Source: Ridgeia piscesae (taxonomy: Eukaryota > Annelida > Polychaeta > Sabellida > Siboglinidae). Taken from it: 64,000 nt of DNA. A model generated the notes under the pieces. That model was not told where the DNA came from. It ran no database searches and saw only the letters and a program-made list of their open reading frames with translations. This document shows, piece by piece, positions 51,701 to 64,000 of this stretch. Each line of letters starts with the position of its first letter. Positions within the stretch are counted from its first letter, which is position 1. The stretch is from positions 151,001-215,000 of the forward strand of contig JAODUO010001358.1 of the NCBI GenBank assembly GCA_025642075.2. The letters run 5' to 3'. Made by a program: the position numbers and the translations under genes.

Positions 51701-53135
51701 CACTGTTTATGCCCATGGTTAAAATCCCCCATAATAACACAGTCCCGTTTACTCACTTCTTTGATAGCGTTATGTATTTTTTTCATTCTCTTCCATGCTT
51801 ATGTTTGGACTCCGATACACTAACCCAACTGTTAATGATGAGTTTCCTGTAACTATGTTACACCAGACAGCTTCTTCACATTCTGCTTCTTTTTCTAATT
51901 TTATTTCATAAGTTTGGATGGATTCTTTAATATATAAAATAAATCCGCCTCCCCTTCTTCCTAATCTATCTTTCCTAAACATTACATACCCTGTCATTCC
52001 TAATTCGGCATCTGATATATCGGGTGTGGCCCAAGATTCAGTTATACCTATTATGTGAGGGTCAATATCTTCTACCATAATGTTTAGTCCATTTCTTTTG
52101 TTTACTATGCTCCTTACATTTAAACAGTTATAAGGGTATTTATGAGAACTTACCCGACTTGGTCTGTTTAAACATCATAACCTGGTAAGCGTGGCCTCCG
52201 GTGTACTCTTTCGGCTCTGGCGTCTCATATTCTGCAAAACAATAATTGCATGTCAGCCAGTGACACAAGAACCGAAATCATGTCAACTAAATGTACTTTT
52301 TTTGACTTATAATGATTCTTTTCCACTATCGTCAACTTGTCGATATTAATCCATTCCTGAATTGTATGACTCTTTAATAAACCACAGGCTATAATTGTTA
52401 ATTAGTATATTGCGTTTACGTTTCTGCTATGTTAGCATTGGTCTGAGCCTCTTTACATAATTAATACTTTACATATTTGGTATGAAAGATGTAATGGCTT
52501 GAATTAAATCTCAGAAAGTTTATCATGCTCCATTTTGCATGGAAACCTTACTTTCTTAAAGGTAATTGCCACAGACACCACGAGTCCTTTTTTGCTGATA
52601 TTTTTCTTTAAAAAAATGTTACTTTGCACAGCAACCCATTGACATTATGATATTATACTGTGAACGTTAAAATATATTTCAGCCAATATCCTACATTTAT
52701 TGAGAAATCGTTTGATCCTCTAGTCCATCTATAATCAGCTCTACGGGTTCTGAGTCTATTAGCATGCTACCACGTGTTCCGTTTCTATGATTATCTATTA
52801 ACGGTGCTTCAGTCATATACAATATCCCGGGTAGACCAGAATTTGTCTAATCGGCCTTAAAATTATTCTAATGATATTGCTTATTCCACTGTTTAAGGGA
52901 GACTATTCCGTGGTTCGGTAACTCTAATGTTTTCTTAGATTTAGTTTAGCTTTATGGGTGAACAATGTTATAGTATCCCCCGTTTCTTGTTCTTTGTGAT
53001 ATTGTATTATTTCTTTCTCAAAAAGTTTAGTGCAGATTTGTGGTCATAACTGTTATGTGTTATTTTATGGACATCTATCATGTCTCCTCTTAATCTTTGA
53101 TATGTTAAAGTAGGTACTTTATGTAATTTTAGTCT

Positions 53136-53176
<41 letters not shown>

Positions 53177-53204
53177 TGATATATATATATATATATTTAG
53201 TACT

Positions 53205-53252
<48 letters not shown>

Positions 53253-53480
53253 CTAAAATTACATAAACTACCTACATTAGCATATCAAAGATTAAGAGGA
53301 GACATGATAGAGTCCATAAAAATATCACATAACAAATATGACCACGAATCTGCACTAAACTTTTTGAGAAAAATAATACAATATCACAAAGAACAAGAAA
53401 CAGGGGACACTTAAATTATTCACCCATAAAGCTAAACTAAATCTAAGAAAACATTAGAGTTACGAACCATGGAATAGTCT

Positions 53481-53530
<50 letters not shown>

Positions 53531-53626
53531 TTACATTACTATACACATTAACATTTTATAATGATATGACATTAATATATATAATATATATGATTATGTT
53601 GTATATATATATATATATATATATAT

Positions 53627-53710
<84 letters not shown>

Positions 53711-54361
53711 TATACGGTAACATACTGCCAAGGCGTAGTCTAGGTGGGATCTAACTATTGTTTTATAGACTGGCAAACATTTTGTTTACCTAGAAATTGG
53801 AATGTTCTTCTAATTATTTATATCATTTTAGTTGCCTTGTTTACCGCTAGGCTTATACTTTTTTCAAATGTAAGTTTGGATTCAAAGGTTACCCTCAAGT
53901 CTTTTTGTTTTTTATGTGTGTCTATTGTTTTAATAGCATTGTTTGTTGTCGTAAAACATTTACTTTTACCTACGTTATTTTCGCCGATTTCCATATTTAC
54001 ATTTGTCTGGGTGAAGTTTAAGCATCAAATTGCCACTCCGTTGGTCTATGATGGTTATATTTTGTTGAAGTATACTTTACCCATCCCTATTCATTATGCG
54101 TCTAAATAATTTATTTCATCAGCAAATAGGAATGTGTTAGATTTATTTAGGTCGGGTACATTATTTGTATGTAGGATAAAGAATAAAGGTCATAAGACTG
54201 ACCCATGTGGTATTCCAAATGCCAATTTATGTAGAAATTTTGCCAATTTTATTCTTTACCATTTACTGCCACCTTTTGTTTCCTGTCTGAGACGAATCCT
54301 TCTATCCAATTTACTAGTTCGTTATTAATATTTTGCCTTATATTATATATATTAATTTTAT

Positions 54362-54419
<58 letters not shown>

Positions 54420-54511
54420 ATATATATATGTATATATATATATATTTGTACATATATGTAAATATATGTATACTATATATATATACATATATATATGTAT
54501 ATGTGTATAAG

Positions 54512-54547
<36 letters not shown>

Positions 54548-57500
54548 AAATAAAACATCTGCTTAGTGTCTCCTGCCCATTTCAAAGGTACATATATATA
54601 GTATTAGTATTCATTGTAAAACTGTAGATATGCCAGAAATAAAATCATACTGTTTTTTATTATTTTCCATGCATTTGCAGACTGTGCTTGTTAGATTTAT
54701 TGGACGATAATTACAGGCTACTTTTTCTATTTCCATTTTTGTAGATTGTTGATATTTAAAGACGGTGAACAGAAAAGATTGAGGTACATATTAATATAGT
54801 ATGTGGAGTCATCTGCATGACAAATCTATATTAACGACTGTGCAACGCAGCCTTCAAATTGTAGGTAAAATGACGCTAGTTGGGCATTACAAATTACAAT
54901 GCTAGATTATTTAATTTATGGGAATAGTGCAATTTATTCTGTCCGATATATGCATGTGTGTATGCATATGTATATATGCATATGTATACATTATAAATAT
55001 GATTACTGGTTTTTAAGGTTTTCGCGACCGTTAACATGATATTTCGTTGCAATGTTGTGACATCACACGTACCGAATGTTTGTAGCCCGTTTTGAATATT
55101 TCCGGCATCCAAATCTGCCTTCTGAAAACAATTGCATGAAAACCATTAGCACAAATACAATATATAACATTACTCACACACGCGCGCGCACACCCACATA
55201 CGCATATATATTTGTGTCTATATATATTGTATATTAAGTTAAGCTAAACTATTAATGTAATGTAATACTGGCAAAGTGGGTTTTAGTTGTTTCCGAATAC
55301 TAGCGTCTGCAGACGTCTGGGTAAGCTGTTCTACACTGCATACAGCCAATGTATATGTCGACTGCAGACGTCTGGGCAAGCTGTTCTACAATTGTACAGT
55401 TTTTCAATCGTGTAATTGTAATATATTGAGGTATGCAGGTATTGTAGTACCTCAAGTATTGCAATACCTCAGGGATATTGACGCCCCTGCTATGCAGAGT
55501 TATAAACCATTGTCTTGTGGTGCAAGTTATTGACAGAGCCGAAGGCTAATGGAGCAAACCTTAACTAGAAAACCATGTCACTGTGGCATTATCAAGGGCG
55601 GTTGATGTATGGAACTCCCAACATCTCTCCACCAGCTACTGCATGGACAAGTATTTGCGCCTGTCTTGACATGTTCTTGTCGGTGTGAGTCCTATATTTG
55701 CTCCCCGATAGAGAGCCGCTAGTAACTTGCAAAAACCAGCGGCACATCAACACTTGCTGGCTGTTTCCATGAAATGTACAACTGCACGAAACACCATACC
55801 GGATCGGCCATCGCCCGAGTTACCAAGGACCGCGCTGCTCGAACTCATCTTCCGTCGACAGTGGATAATCAGGTAAGAAGAAGAAGAAGACAACTACTCG
55901 CAATTGCACAATGGAACGTCAGGACTCTCCTCGACCGAGAAGGAGCTGACCGACCAAAAGACGCACGCCACTAGTAGCAATGGAACGTGCCAAATAAACA
56001 TGTATACCGCCGTCCTGTGTGAAACAAGGTTCTCAGACTCTGGTAGTCTCAACGACTTGGAATATTCTTTCTTCTGGAGTAGCAAACCTGAAGGAGAAAG
56101 AACGGAGGTCGGAATGGGCTTTGCTATCAAAAAGGATATCGTCACAAAGCTGACAGAAATGCCACGGCCAGTAAGTGACAGAATCATGATGATGAGACTA
56201 CCTCTGAGCAAGGACAACTTTGCTACAATTATCAGCGTGTACGCTCCAACAATAACAAAATTAGATAATAACAAGGATGCATTCTACAAGAGACTTCAAT
56301 GCGAGGATAGGGAGAGTCAATGACAAATGGTCCTTCGTCATGAATAAACAAGGGATTGGGAAATGCAACTCCAATGGCGAGCTTCTGTGGGAACTATAGA
56401 GGAAGCTCTCTTCTTTCCATAGCAGACAAGATCTTCGCCAGGATCCTCCTCAACAGACTATATACCCACATGACATCAGAGGTAGTTTCGGAGACACCAT
56501 GTGGCTTGTGGAGCATCGTGGATATTATATTTTGTCTCCGACAGCTTCAAGAAAAGTGCACTGAGCAGGACCGACCACTGTACATGCTTATTTGTCGACT
56601 TCAGTAAGGCGTTCGATACAGCTGGGAGGACAGGGATATATCAGCTACTGAGGAAGTATGGATGCCCAGAGAAGTTCACAACTATTATTGAGGCTCTACA
56701 TACCGGAATGATGGCTAATGTTAGTGTTGATGGGGAAGTCTCGGAATCGTTCAGTGTTACAAATGAGGTCGAGCAAGGTTGTGTACTGGCCCCCACGCTC
56801 TTCTCCATCTTCCTATCAGCAATGCTCGTCGAGGCTTTCCGAGACATGGGGGATGGCATGAGAATGTCACCAAACAGGCTACCAAGGCAGATTATTTACT
56901 GTCTTCTGGTCAGAGAAAGAGAGGACGCCCTAGTTTCCGGTTCAAGGATACCGTCAAGACAAACCTGAAACTGAGAGACATAAAGGCCGACTCATGGACA
57001 TCATTCTCACAGCAGAGAGATAAACGAAGAGCAATACTCAAAGGATGGAAGCCGTCTTTGTCGCATCGCAACCGACAGCATGATGGTGATGGTGAATTGT
57101 AATATTACTAAATAAAATTGGCAAACAATTGTCATCAGCTCTATATTGTAAACTAAATTTATCTTCTGGCATACGAACTAAATTTAGTCCACTTTCTAGG
57201 CCACGGACTAACTTAATCCAGTGTATTCATCCGGAAATGAAATGTATTCCAGCATCCTAACTACGGCCCCAAGAGTTTACTTGTCATGCCACGGAGGAGA
57301 CAGCGGCGTGCCTCATGTCCACCGTCGGAAACTCCGAAATGTCAATAAAATATCCCGCGTTGAAAAAGTGAGTGAGTAAATGAACCAGACGCGATATGAT
57401 TGATTGCAGTTGCTTATTATTATTATTAGACCCACGCAATTGCCGTTTGTTTCTCCTTCACATAGAAACAATTCGAGTAATACATCCCGTTGTTGTCACG

Positions 57501-58663
57501 TTCATGTTAAAACCAAAGTGCCTTGCGTTTTCTGCCCTCTGCAGTACGGGTTGAGAAACATTGCAGATATGATTCTTGAAGTCTTCCATCTTTATCGGTA
57601 GCTTCGGTTTCTTCGCGGGCTCACCATATTTACAGGTCCCTGTTGTTATTATTTCATCAGCAAATGCGCGTCCTCTACCATCAATATCACCGCCGTTGCT
57701 ACTTCGCCACGATCGCTTTCACTACAACTGATATCTCGCAATAATAATATGATTTTCTTGTGGACGCCCAAAAAATTGATATGTTAGATAACTGAACACA
57801 GAAGAAATATTAGCGCTTGACAATATCAATATATATTGTTCATATGTCATGATTAATTACGGTACGAAAATTTTACAACAAAATGTCGTTCATATAGAGA
57901 CTTTACAAAAACATCACGAGTAATATCACTTTAAGGATAGTTGGTTGTGGATAGCGTTTTTACCTTGCGTAATCGATATATTTCTGCATAAATATTATCT
58001 CACAATATCAGAAAAAAATATTAATAAGATGACTGGTCGGAATTCCTTATCTAAATATGTCTAATGAAATCTATATCTTTAGCATTTAAATTGTTGGCTG
58101 CCAAATGTAGTTTTCGAGAAAATTGGCAATATAAAATTAAAACAACTAAAATGTATTGCTGCCATACGAAACATATAAATGATAATAATTTGTTATTTCT
58201 TATTACTACAATAAATATGATATTAATATTCCGGGCGGTATTCTAAATATATTATGTTATGTCAATATATTCGTCTTGTTAAGTTGAATGCTGATTCTCG
58301 ACTTTGAACTTCACGACCCCTTTGTCCTTAATCCGCCTCAGAGCTTAGTTTCGATGATTTCTAAAGACGCAATAGTAATTACAATATTATTATATTACCA
58401 TTAATCAACTCACTTTGATATCCATATATAGGGCAGTTATGCCATAGTATTGCTTAGAACCCTTTTGTTCTGGATATGCAATCAACGCGAGGTAGATACT
58501 GTCCTGCAACAATAAATACATTCACAAGTGTGGTTATTTCATTATTTATAATACAAATTATAATATACTACTATACACTATAGAATCTATAATTCCAGTT
58601 ACTGTTACGTACACAATGTATTATCTACTACTATCACTACCACTACCATTACTACTACCACCA

Positions 58664-58722
<59 letters not shown>

Positions 58723-61700
58723 GCTTCTGCTACTATACAATTATTGAGCCCCACTATAAGTGTAAAACCGAAATACACCCACACGCACACCCACACGCAC
58801 AAACACGCTCGCATATGGTCGATTTCTCACAGTCATTCAGTTTTAATGTCTTCTGTTCTAATTCGCATTATGTTCCGTTTGTAGCGCTGTTTTGTACAAA
58901 ACATGCTCTCCTACTCTAGGCCTGCTGGTGTTTATCATCTCTGTACTGTATTTCCATTTCTTGTGTAAGAGAAATCCTATTTCTGCTCGACCGTTGTTTG
59001 CTCTAGAAATAGTAGAATAACATAGTAGGTGTCCGCTTTGTTTGTAAGAGAACAATCTAAAAAACGTGAGACGATGGAGAGACGAATTAGACGAAAACTG
59101 GAAGGGCAACATCTGACAGAGGATAGCGCAGATGGAGAAATAGCTAGCTGAGGCCTTTGCTTTACCACGTGACGTTTAGGGTCAGGTTTAGCGTTAGAGT
59201 TAGGTTGAAGGTACTTTTGACAAGACTGACGTTAGGTGTTTTACATGCATTTGTACGTGAGTGTACCAAGTAGCCGCCTCCCATACTCACGGACGCACTG
59301 TCACAATACATTCTCAGTACGAAATCCTCCCCAGACTTGAGCGAAAAACATCAAAATCCTGAGTGCGCTCCATGAGCTTGCATAATGCCGTATTCCGGAA
59401 AAGAAGGATAGACAGCAGACATATAACGTAAAACCTAGAAGTAGAAGTGGTCGATTTCGTTGTCAAACTCAAAGTTCGTCGTCACAACATTTATGTTTTG
59501 ATGGCAGTCTTTTCTGCGGAGGGGGCTATTCGTTTATCGCTACTGCTTGGCGGCATAAATTCACGATCAACGACCTTTCCCCCAAAAAACACTGTGTGGG
59601 GTCGTTGGACGATAAATCCAGTACAGACATACCATCAAAATCCACGGAACTGCATAACCATGAATGAGGAATACGCAACAACACTATTATATGATTGGCT
59701 GTGGCATATGGTGAATTTCAAGACAAAATATGTTTCTGTATATGTCCACGACTCCTATAGCATATCTGATAAACAATGGCTGCTCTCTTGCAAACATTGT
59801 CAACATTTGAAACTTCTTACAATGTAATCATTTTGTATTTTAATACCGCAATAACGTGTGAGCTATCTTAGCACAGGAGAGCTACGGTTGATTTATTGCA
59901 GAAAATGTAAGCTTAACTCAAAGCAGGAATGCTAACTAAAATGTAAGATATGTATTCATTATAAAGTAAACTGACACACCACAATCTACACTCCAGGTTA
60001 CAGCATGGCAAATACAGGCTACTGTTCATTACTGTTTTATATGCTACTTCATATTTTGTTTTGTGGTGTGTCATTCATGTTTCGTTGTTCACTGCGAAAT
60101 AGGCCTACGTTAGTCGATGTTCCCTTCGGTCTTCACCAAACACTCACATGTCACAAGTGCGAAGCCGAATGCGAAGCGTAGCCGTAGGCGTAGCCTAGGT
60201 TAGTGATATCAATGAACATTTCAAATCAGTCAAGTGATTATTTAAATGGTTACACAGTATGCACAACACTTCACAACAAAAATGTTATGATTGCTTCATT
60301 ATTTCCAAAACAATTAAGCTTTCTGATCTTGGAAAAATAAGCATTGTTGTCTGTTGGAGTTCGTGTAATTTCTTGTGACTCGCAACTCCGAGGACAGTAT
60401 TTGATAGGTAGTAAAATGACAATAACATGAGAACCAGATAGGTATTATTGAATCAAAATGAAAAATTATGTGACCCAAACATTTATGTTGATATGTGTAC
60501 CTTGACATGATCGTGAAATTATTCAATTACGTGACCTATAATTTACATTTGACCTAATTACGGGGCGTTATGGGGCTATTTGACATTTATGCAAAACAAA
60601 GTTATGTAACCCTTTTTTATTTTGTATATTTTGTTCTTCTTTTTTGCAAATCTCTGTATAATGACTTTAAAAAATATATTTTTATTTGTACAAACACAGT
60701 TTAAGCCTTAAGTGAACGAGTGTTTTTAATGTTTGAACGTTATCTTGGAACTGTTTTCACTGGACAGTGTTTTATTGATATAGCCATAAATATGCGTTAC
60801 AAAAAATCTTTTGCTTGATTAATATCATCAATATTTAGCAAATGAAGCTAATGTCTTTCTAACATTATACCTACTTATGCTATGCTCACAAAGTGAATAA
60901 ATGATCACTAATGTCATTGAACATGATACCACAAGATAAGTTGAAGTGTAATTCATTGGTTGTCTATTAGCGTAGTATAATATCTGTGATCCTTGTAGGC
61001 TTACCAATTAAATGGGAAACATTGTGTCTACATACTTTTTTAGTATTATTATGAGTCTCGTGTTTCAACAAATCTATGTTAAAGTCACCACACAAATAAT
61101 GTGTTTAATAGATTAAACATCCCTTAGACTATTTTCTGCATTTTCTCAAAATGTATCTGTCGATGACCCTAGTGTTATGTATGTACAACTACAATCTTTT
61201 GGGTTCTTTATGGTTTGTAACACATTCAATAATATTATCTACTACAACAAGATTTCCTTTCTGCCATTTTGCCTGGTAATTCCTTATTTGTGTATAATTT
61301 ATTAACACCACGCCCTCTTCGGGTTCCCCTTGAGATACAAACGTCTTAATTGGCTATATTAATTACCAATGAAATTTGGTTTTTATTCATGTTTCAGTTA
61401 TTGCAATTATATCAAATTTTAGGTTGAGCAATAAAATAGTCTTTAATCTTTGGAAAGTTTGTTTTTAGACTCACACGTGGCATTAAAATGTATAAAATTA
61501 ATGACAATTCATGAATCATACTAATTATCATAAACATAATTATCTTCAACAGAAGAATTTTCATATACAAATTTATCGTCACATCACAAGATGATGTAAA
61601 ATCAATGATAATTTATATTTCTGCAATGGATTTTGGCATTATGATTGCACGTCGATTATGAAAAACTGACCCACACTGCTCACAATTTAGAGCATAAATA

Positions 61701-63163
61701 TTTAGAATCTGATTACATATTTGGCATGAATTTAATTTGATCTGAGTATTAGCCATCATAAAGTAAATGCGATAATAAACCATGTATATATATAAAAATA
61801 AACGCATTTTCAGAATTTGTAATAACAGACATATGAAAGTAAAAGAAAGACTGCATGTCACTATGATCACAAATGACATGATCTTCTAATTCAAATTTGA
61901 AGAGAATCCTTATAACTGTGTTTACCACATACATACCACTTCAAGGATTAAACAAAATAGTTGTTCCAATTCTGGCATCATACTCTCTGAGTTTGTCCAA
62001 GTAGTATTTGCATTTGATCATCATGTTGCCATTGTATTCCATCTTTTTTCACACAGATTATATATTATAGCTCATTTCCATGTACCTAAAATGTTCCCTT
62101 CTTTCTTCAGTTGTCTGACCTCTGCAAACAGTTTGGTTTTCTTCAGGGTAAAGTGGTCATTCAGGAAGACAGCACTATTTTTCAGTATGTTTCGTTGACG
62201 CATAGAGTCTATGACTGACGTTACGTTGTTAATTGATTTTCCGTTAATCTCTTAAATCTCGTTAATGAATTGAAAAATGTAAATGTTCGGTCCACCGATA
62301 CTAGTTGTATGCGGTCTTAACACGTATTGTACAATTTAATTATGTATATAGACATGTCAACTTTTTAAGGAATTATACATACTGCATGTACACTGACGTG
62401 GGCAAATTTCGGGCCCGAATGGCGAATCGGTGTACAAATCATTTTTGTCAATTTTGGCTTTGCAGTTTTATCAAAATCCGGACAAAATTCCCGTTATTTT
62501 GAAGACGTATTCTAACTTTCCAATGGCAATGCCATATGATGCCATGGCACCGAATTGCGAGAAAACGTTTTATTCGTTGAAGGACAGAAAATATATCGGC
62601 GAAATCCAAATATGCTGTTAGATTTAGCAACTGGTCTAGTAGGTCGGACCTAACCAGGAGCTACCGTGAGGCCTACCCTAAGACTAACCTAAGGCTAAGA
62701 CTTAAGTGTCAAATTGAGTAGGTGTTGCCGTTGCCGTTGGTGTACTTACTTGCCACTTGTCTTGGTATACTTACTTGATCTATATAATAATAATGTGTAA
62801 AATGTAACAATTTACGCCAATTTGATAATCAAAATCAAACATCATACCACATATGTTTACAAGTAGCAATCAATTAACACCCGGGTATACCTTGTCAATT
62901 TCCACCCCAACTGGTGGTTTGATATTCGGCAATTTCTCCAAGCTTTTAACTGGCACGCTTGATCCGCAGGACAAAGGAGTTTTCTTTCCATCGAGGGTGA
63001 TTACCAGGCTGCTGCCTACGCATGGGCACATTTGTCCCGCGTCGGTGCAGAAAGTTTTATACACATCTGAGTTTGTTCCTTGTTTTATCGCCGATGAAAT
63101 TTGTGGCGCATACCCAAATAAGGTACCAGTATACAGCAGGAAAACGACTTGCAAAGAACACAT
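48342..63163 (-). CDS. Gene B: paralogous secreted PEBP-like protein with GPI-type tail (5 exons)
   Basis: Exons 63163-62891, 58503-58414, 55121-55073, 52231-52154, 48751-48342; 900 nt, 299 residues. All introns are GT-AG with the same phases as gene A. The protein begins with a signal peptide ([13 protein letters not shown]...), continues through a PEBP-like region with [14 protein letters not shown] and [17 protein letters not shown], then a Thr/Glu-rich stalk ([14 protein letters not shown]) longer than in gene A, and ends [16 protein letters not shown]. The open frame and preserved splice sites in both copies argue that both genes work. The protein probably sits on the outer cell surface or is shed. 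A near-complete CR1-like LINE lies in intron 4, starting about 10 nt after the exon 4 donor. A poly(A) signal may lie at 47710-47715. Function unknown; reproductive or immune roles would fit fast evolution but are guesses. Confidence 0.74.
49274..52142 (-). mobile_element. CR1-like LINE copy 3 in intron 4 of gene B, nearly full ORF2
   Basis: Begins at the endonuclease start ([15 protein letters not shown]) and covers endonuclease ([41 protein letters not shown]), RT (51328-50156: [40 protein letters not shown]) and post-RT (50086-49382). Damage: frameshifts near 51780 and 51400, stops at 50441-50443, 50156-50158 and near 50100. The catalytic box reads FAND instead of FADD. The 3' end is AATCTTGTTAAATC repeated three times. 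Absent from unit A; inserted sense to the gene with loss of roughly 15 bp of target. Confidence 0.92.
52154..52231 (-). CDS. Gene B exon 4 (PEBP GxH motif)
   Basis: 78 nt, acceptor TTGTTTTGCAG, donor GTAAGT. It encodes [20 protein letters not shown]. Phase 1 on both sides. Confidence 0.8.
52895..53487. repeat. Inverted duplication of LINE tail around (AT)n
   Basis: 52895-53140 and 53247-53487 are reverse complements over about 240 bp, with roughly nine in ten bases equal (for example CAAAGATTAAGAGGAGACAT). The centre is AT repeat with a short unique core. It can form a long hairpin. Confidence 0.82.
53488..53708. repeat. Long (AT)n tracts
   Basis: Two major AT runs (53485-53530 and 53600-53708) separated by unique sequence. 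Confidence 0.95.
54343..54546. repeat. (AT)n and AT-rich variant repeats
   Basis: AT runs with TATATGTATATA variants inside the L2-like LINE. Confidence 0.92.
55073..55121 (-). CDS. Gene B exon 3 (49-nt micro-exon)
   Basis: Acceptor TTGTTTTCAG, donor GTACGT, phase 0 to 1. It reads [16 protein letters not shown], close to the usual PEBP wording before the GxxH motif. It differs from gene A at 16 of 49 bases, all in amino-acid-changing codons, whereas the next 83 intron bases differ at about four positions. Confidence 0.7.
55700..57110 (+). mobile_element. LINE with CFDP2-like endonuclease, unit B copy
   Basis: Same insertion as 26040 in unit A. Endonuclease pieces [20 protein letters not shown] and ISVYAPTI (55904-56323), a deletion, then RT with [20 protein letters not shown] (56398), [33 protein letters not shown] (56766), a second deletion that removes the catalytic box, and the end region [20 protein letters not shown]. 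Not interrupted by a Polinton-like element. Confidence 0.85.
57111..57957. other. Stretch without recognised feature except one minus-strand frame
   Basis: No counterpart in unit A. See the open frame 57458-57718. Confidence 0.35.
57458..57718 (-). other. Stop-to-stop open frame, exon-like, unidentified
   Basis: 86 codons reading through [20 protein letters not shown] and [20 protein letters not shown]. It lacks an upstream start. Composition is protein-like but I know no family. Could be an exon, a decayed element gene or chance. Confidence 0.25.
58414..58503 (-). CDS. Gene B exon 2
   Basis: 90 nt between the acceptor TTGTTGCAG and the donor GTGAGT, phase 0 to 0. It reads [12 protein letters not shown] and ends [10 protein letters not shown]. 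Ten of 30 residues differ from gene A while only one silent change is seen. Confidence 0.76.
58621..58723. repeat. (ACT)n trinucleotide tract, unit B
   Basis: Counterpart of the tract at 34459-34580. Confidence 0.95.
58830..59115 (-). mobile_element. LINE endonuclease fragment, unit B
   Basis: The minus strand reads [18 protein letters not shown]. Paralogous to 34801-35125. Confidence 0.5.
61000..61900 (-). mobile_element. L2-like LINE fragment, unit B
   Basis: The minus strand has [17 protein letters not shown] and [10 protein letters not shown] (a PHD-like C-x2-C...C-x2-C-x4-H pattern, near 61680-61750) and [14 protein letters not shown] (near 61090). Paralogous to 41040-41700. Confidence 0.55.
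62891..63163 (-). CDS. Gene B exon 1 (signal peptide, N-terminal domain)
   Basis: 273 nt, phase 0, ends EIDK before the donor GTATAC. The hydrophobic start is followed by cysteine-bearing sequence with [11 protein letters not shown] and SCGSSVPV. Roughly 60 percent of residues match gene A. Confidence 0.74.
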
Positions 63164-64000
63164 GTTTAGATTATTTAAATGGCGACGGTTGTGTGCGAGG
63201 GGTGGAGATAATGCACCCAGTAAAATGTACGATTGTCTCGCTGAAATCGTTCATAATATGTTATGATCATGACGCACTATAGTAGACGGTGTGAACACTC
63301 AAAATGTCGTTCACTTTCCCTGGTTTACCAGTTAATTCTAACACAAATACATCATATTTGGAAATTACTTAGCCACGGCATTCTAAGTTTGTTTACCGAA
63401 TAGGTTACGAAAGCGCTGAATAAACCAAAATTACACAATATTAAAAAACCAGGTTACTTGGAAGACGACGCAAGCAAATTGTCGTTGACAGAAATATAAT
63501 TGCGAAAAAAAACATAATAGTAAATACCGAATTTCCACGGAATTGCTCGATGCCTGATCTTGTGCAGGACCTGACCTATAGTAGGTCTATAGGTATACAA
63601 TCAGAAGGCCTACTTGATAAAGTGTTGACTGTTGATTTGAGTATTATATACATATCATTAAAACTGCACTAGGGGCAGTTTTCTACAACCGTGCACAAAT
63701 TTAGGACGGCCATTTAAAACAATGGCAAAATGGCTGTTAATTCAATTTCTCATAACGTGATAACTGTGGCATGTAGACAATACTTGTGGAGTGTGAATGA
63801 AGGCCTAAGTTCCATGGGATACGTATCATTTCTGGATTTCGCCGGCTTCCACGAAAACTATATCTAAAAACTACGTCACTTAGAGCAGATATATTAAAGA
63901 TGCTGGATAGATTGGTGAATAGCGATGCAAAAATGTATTTGTGTCCTTCGATCACCGCTTTCGAATATTCGCCTTTTCAAGATGGCGTCCTGGTAGGCCT

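Larger units (their letters stand above)
52710..54740 (-). mobile_element. L2-like LINE in intron 3 of gene B, broken by AT repeats
   Basis: The minus strand shows RT finger [14 protein letters not shown] (near 54690), [20 protein letters not shown] (near 54320), GIPHGSVL (near 54210), [11 protein letters not shown] with FADE in place of FADD (near 54125), and a tail region [11 protein letters not shown] (near 53090). Stops and microsatellites throughout. Confidence 0.72.
46300..63960. repeat. Segmental duplication, unit B
   Basis: Second copy of the locus, containing gene B. It is shorter than unit A because it lacks unit A's Polinton, fold-back, hAT and one LINE insertion. The right end continues past the window. 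Confidence 0.8.

Noticed and set aside
53566..54524. Ile/Tyr-rich open frames
   Set aside because: Read-through of AT repeats.

Overview
The window is nuclear DNA of an invertebrate animal: AT-rich, intron-bearing, and crowded with non-LTR retrotransposons, hAT elements, Polinton (Maverick) remains, fold-back elements and microsatellites. There is no bacterial-style gene order. I cannot place the species; a marine lophotrochozoan such as a mollusc would fit, but that is a guess.

The main result is a pair of tandem paralogous host genes on the minus strand. Each has five exons with matching splice sites and phases. Gene A exons: 42175-41903, 33280-33191, 25509-25461, 19329-19252, 18710-18337. 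Gene B exons: 63163-62891, 58503-58414, 55121-55073, 52231-52154, 48751-48342. The first four exons are the same length in both genes (273, 90, 49 and 78 nt). The predicted proteins (287 and 299 residues) have a signal peptide, a domain I read as a divergent phosphatidylethanolamine-binding protein (PEBP) fold, a Thr/Ser/Pro-rich stalk and a hydrophobic C-terminus like a GPI-anchor signal. The coding exons differ far more than the adjacent intron bases, and nearly all differences in exons 2 and 3 change amino acids. This looks like adaptive divergence after duplication.

The genes sit in a segmental duplication. Unit A is about 12.6-42.95 kb and unit B about 46.3 kb to the right edge. A piece of a third unit (C) is at 0.57-4.43 kb and matches only the region downstream of the gene.

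Mobile elements explain most of the difference between units. Unit A carries an L2-like LINE (14.5-16.7 kb), a decayed Polinton gene cluster (ATPase, two small genes, capsid, protease; 19.9-24.7 kb), a 3.9-kb Polinton-like element with 26-bp terminal inverted repeats and near-matching 6-bp flanks inside an older LINE (27005-30913), a CR1-like LINE (33.3-34.4 kb), a large fold-back (35.3-37.8 kb) and a hAT transposon with an empty site in unit B (37903-39682). Unit B carries a nearly complete CR1-like LINE (49.3-52.1 kb) and an L2-like LINE containing an inverted duplication around an (AT)n core (52.7-54.7 kb). Unit C carries a non-autonomous hAT element with a perfect 8-bp target duplication (1914-3711).

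The rest, about 4.4-12.6 kb and 43-46.3 kb, holds LINE pieces, one decayed multicopy gene, short tandem repeats and stretches where I see nothing.
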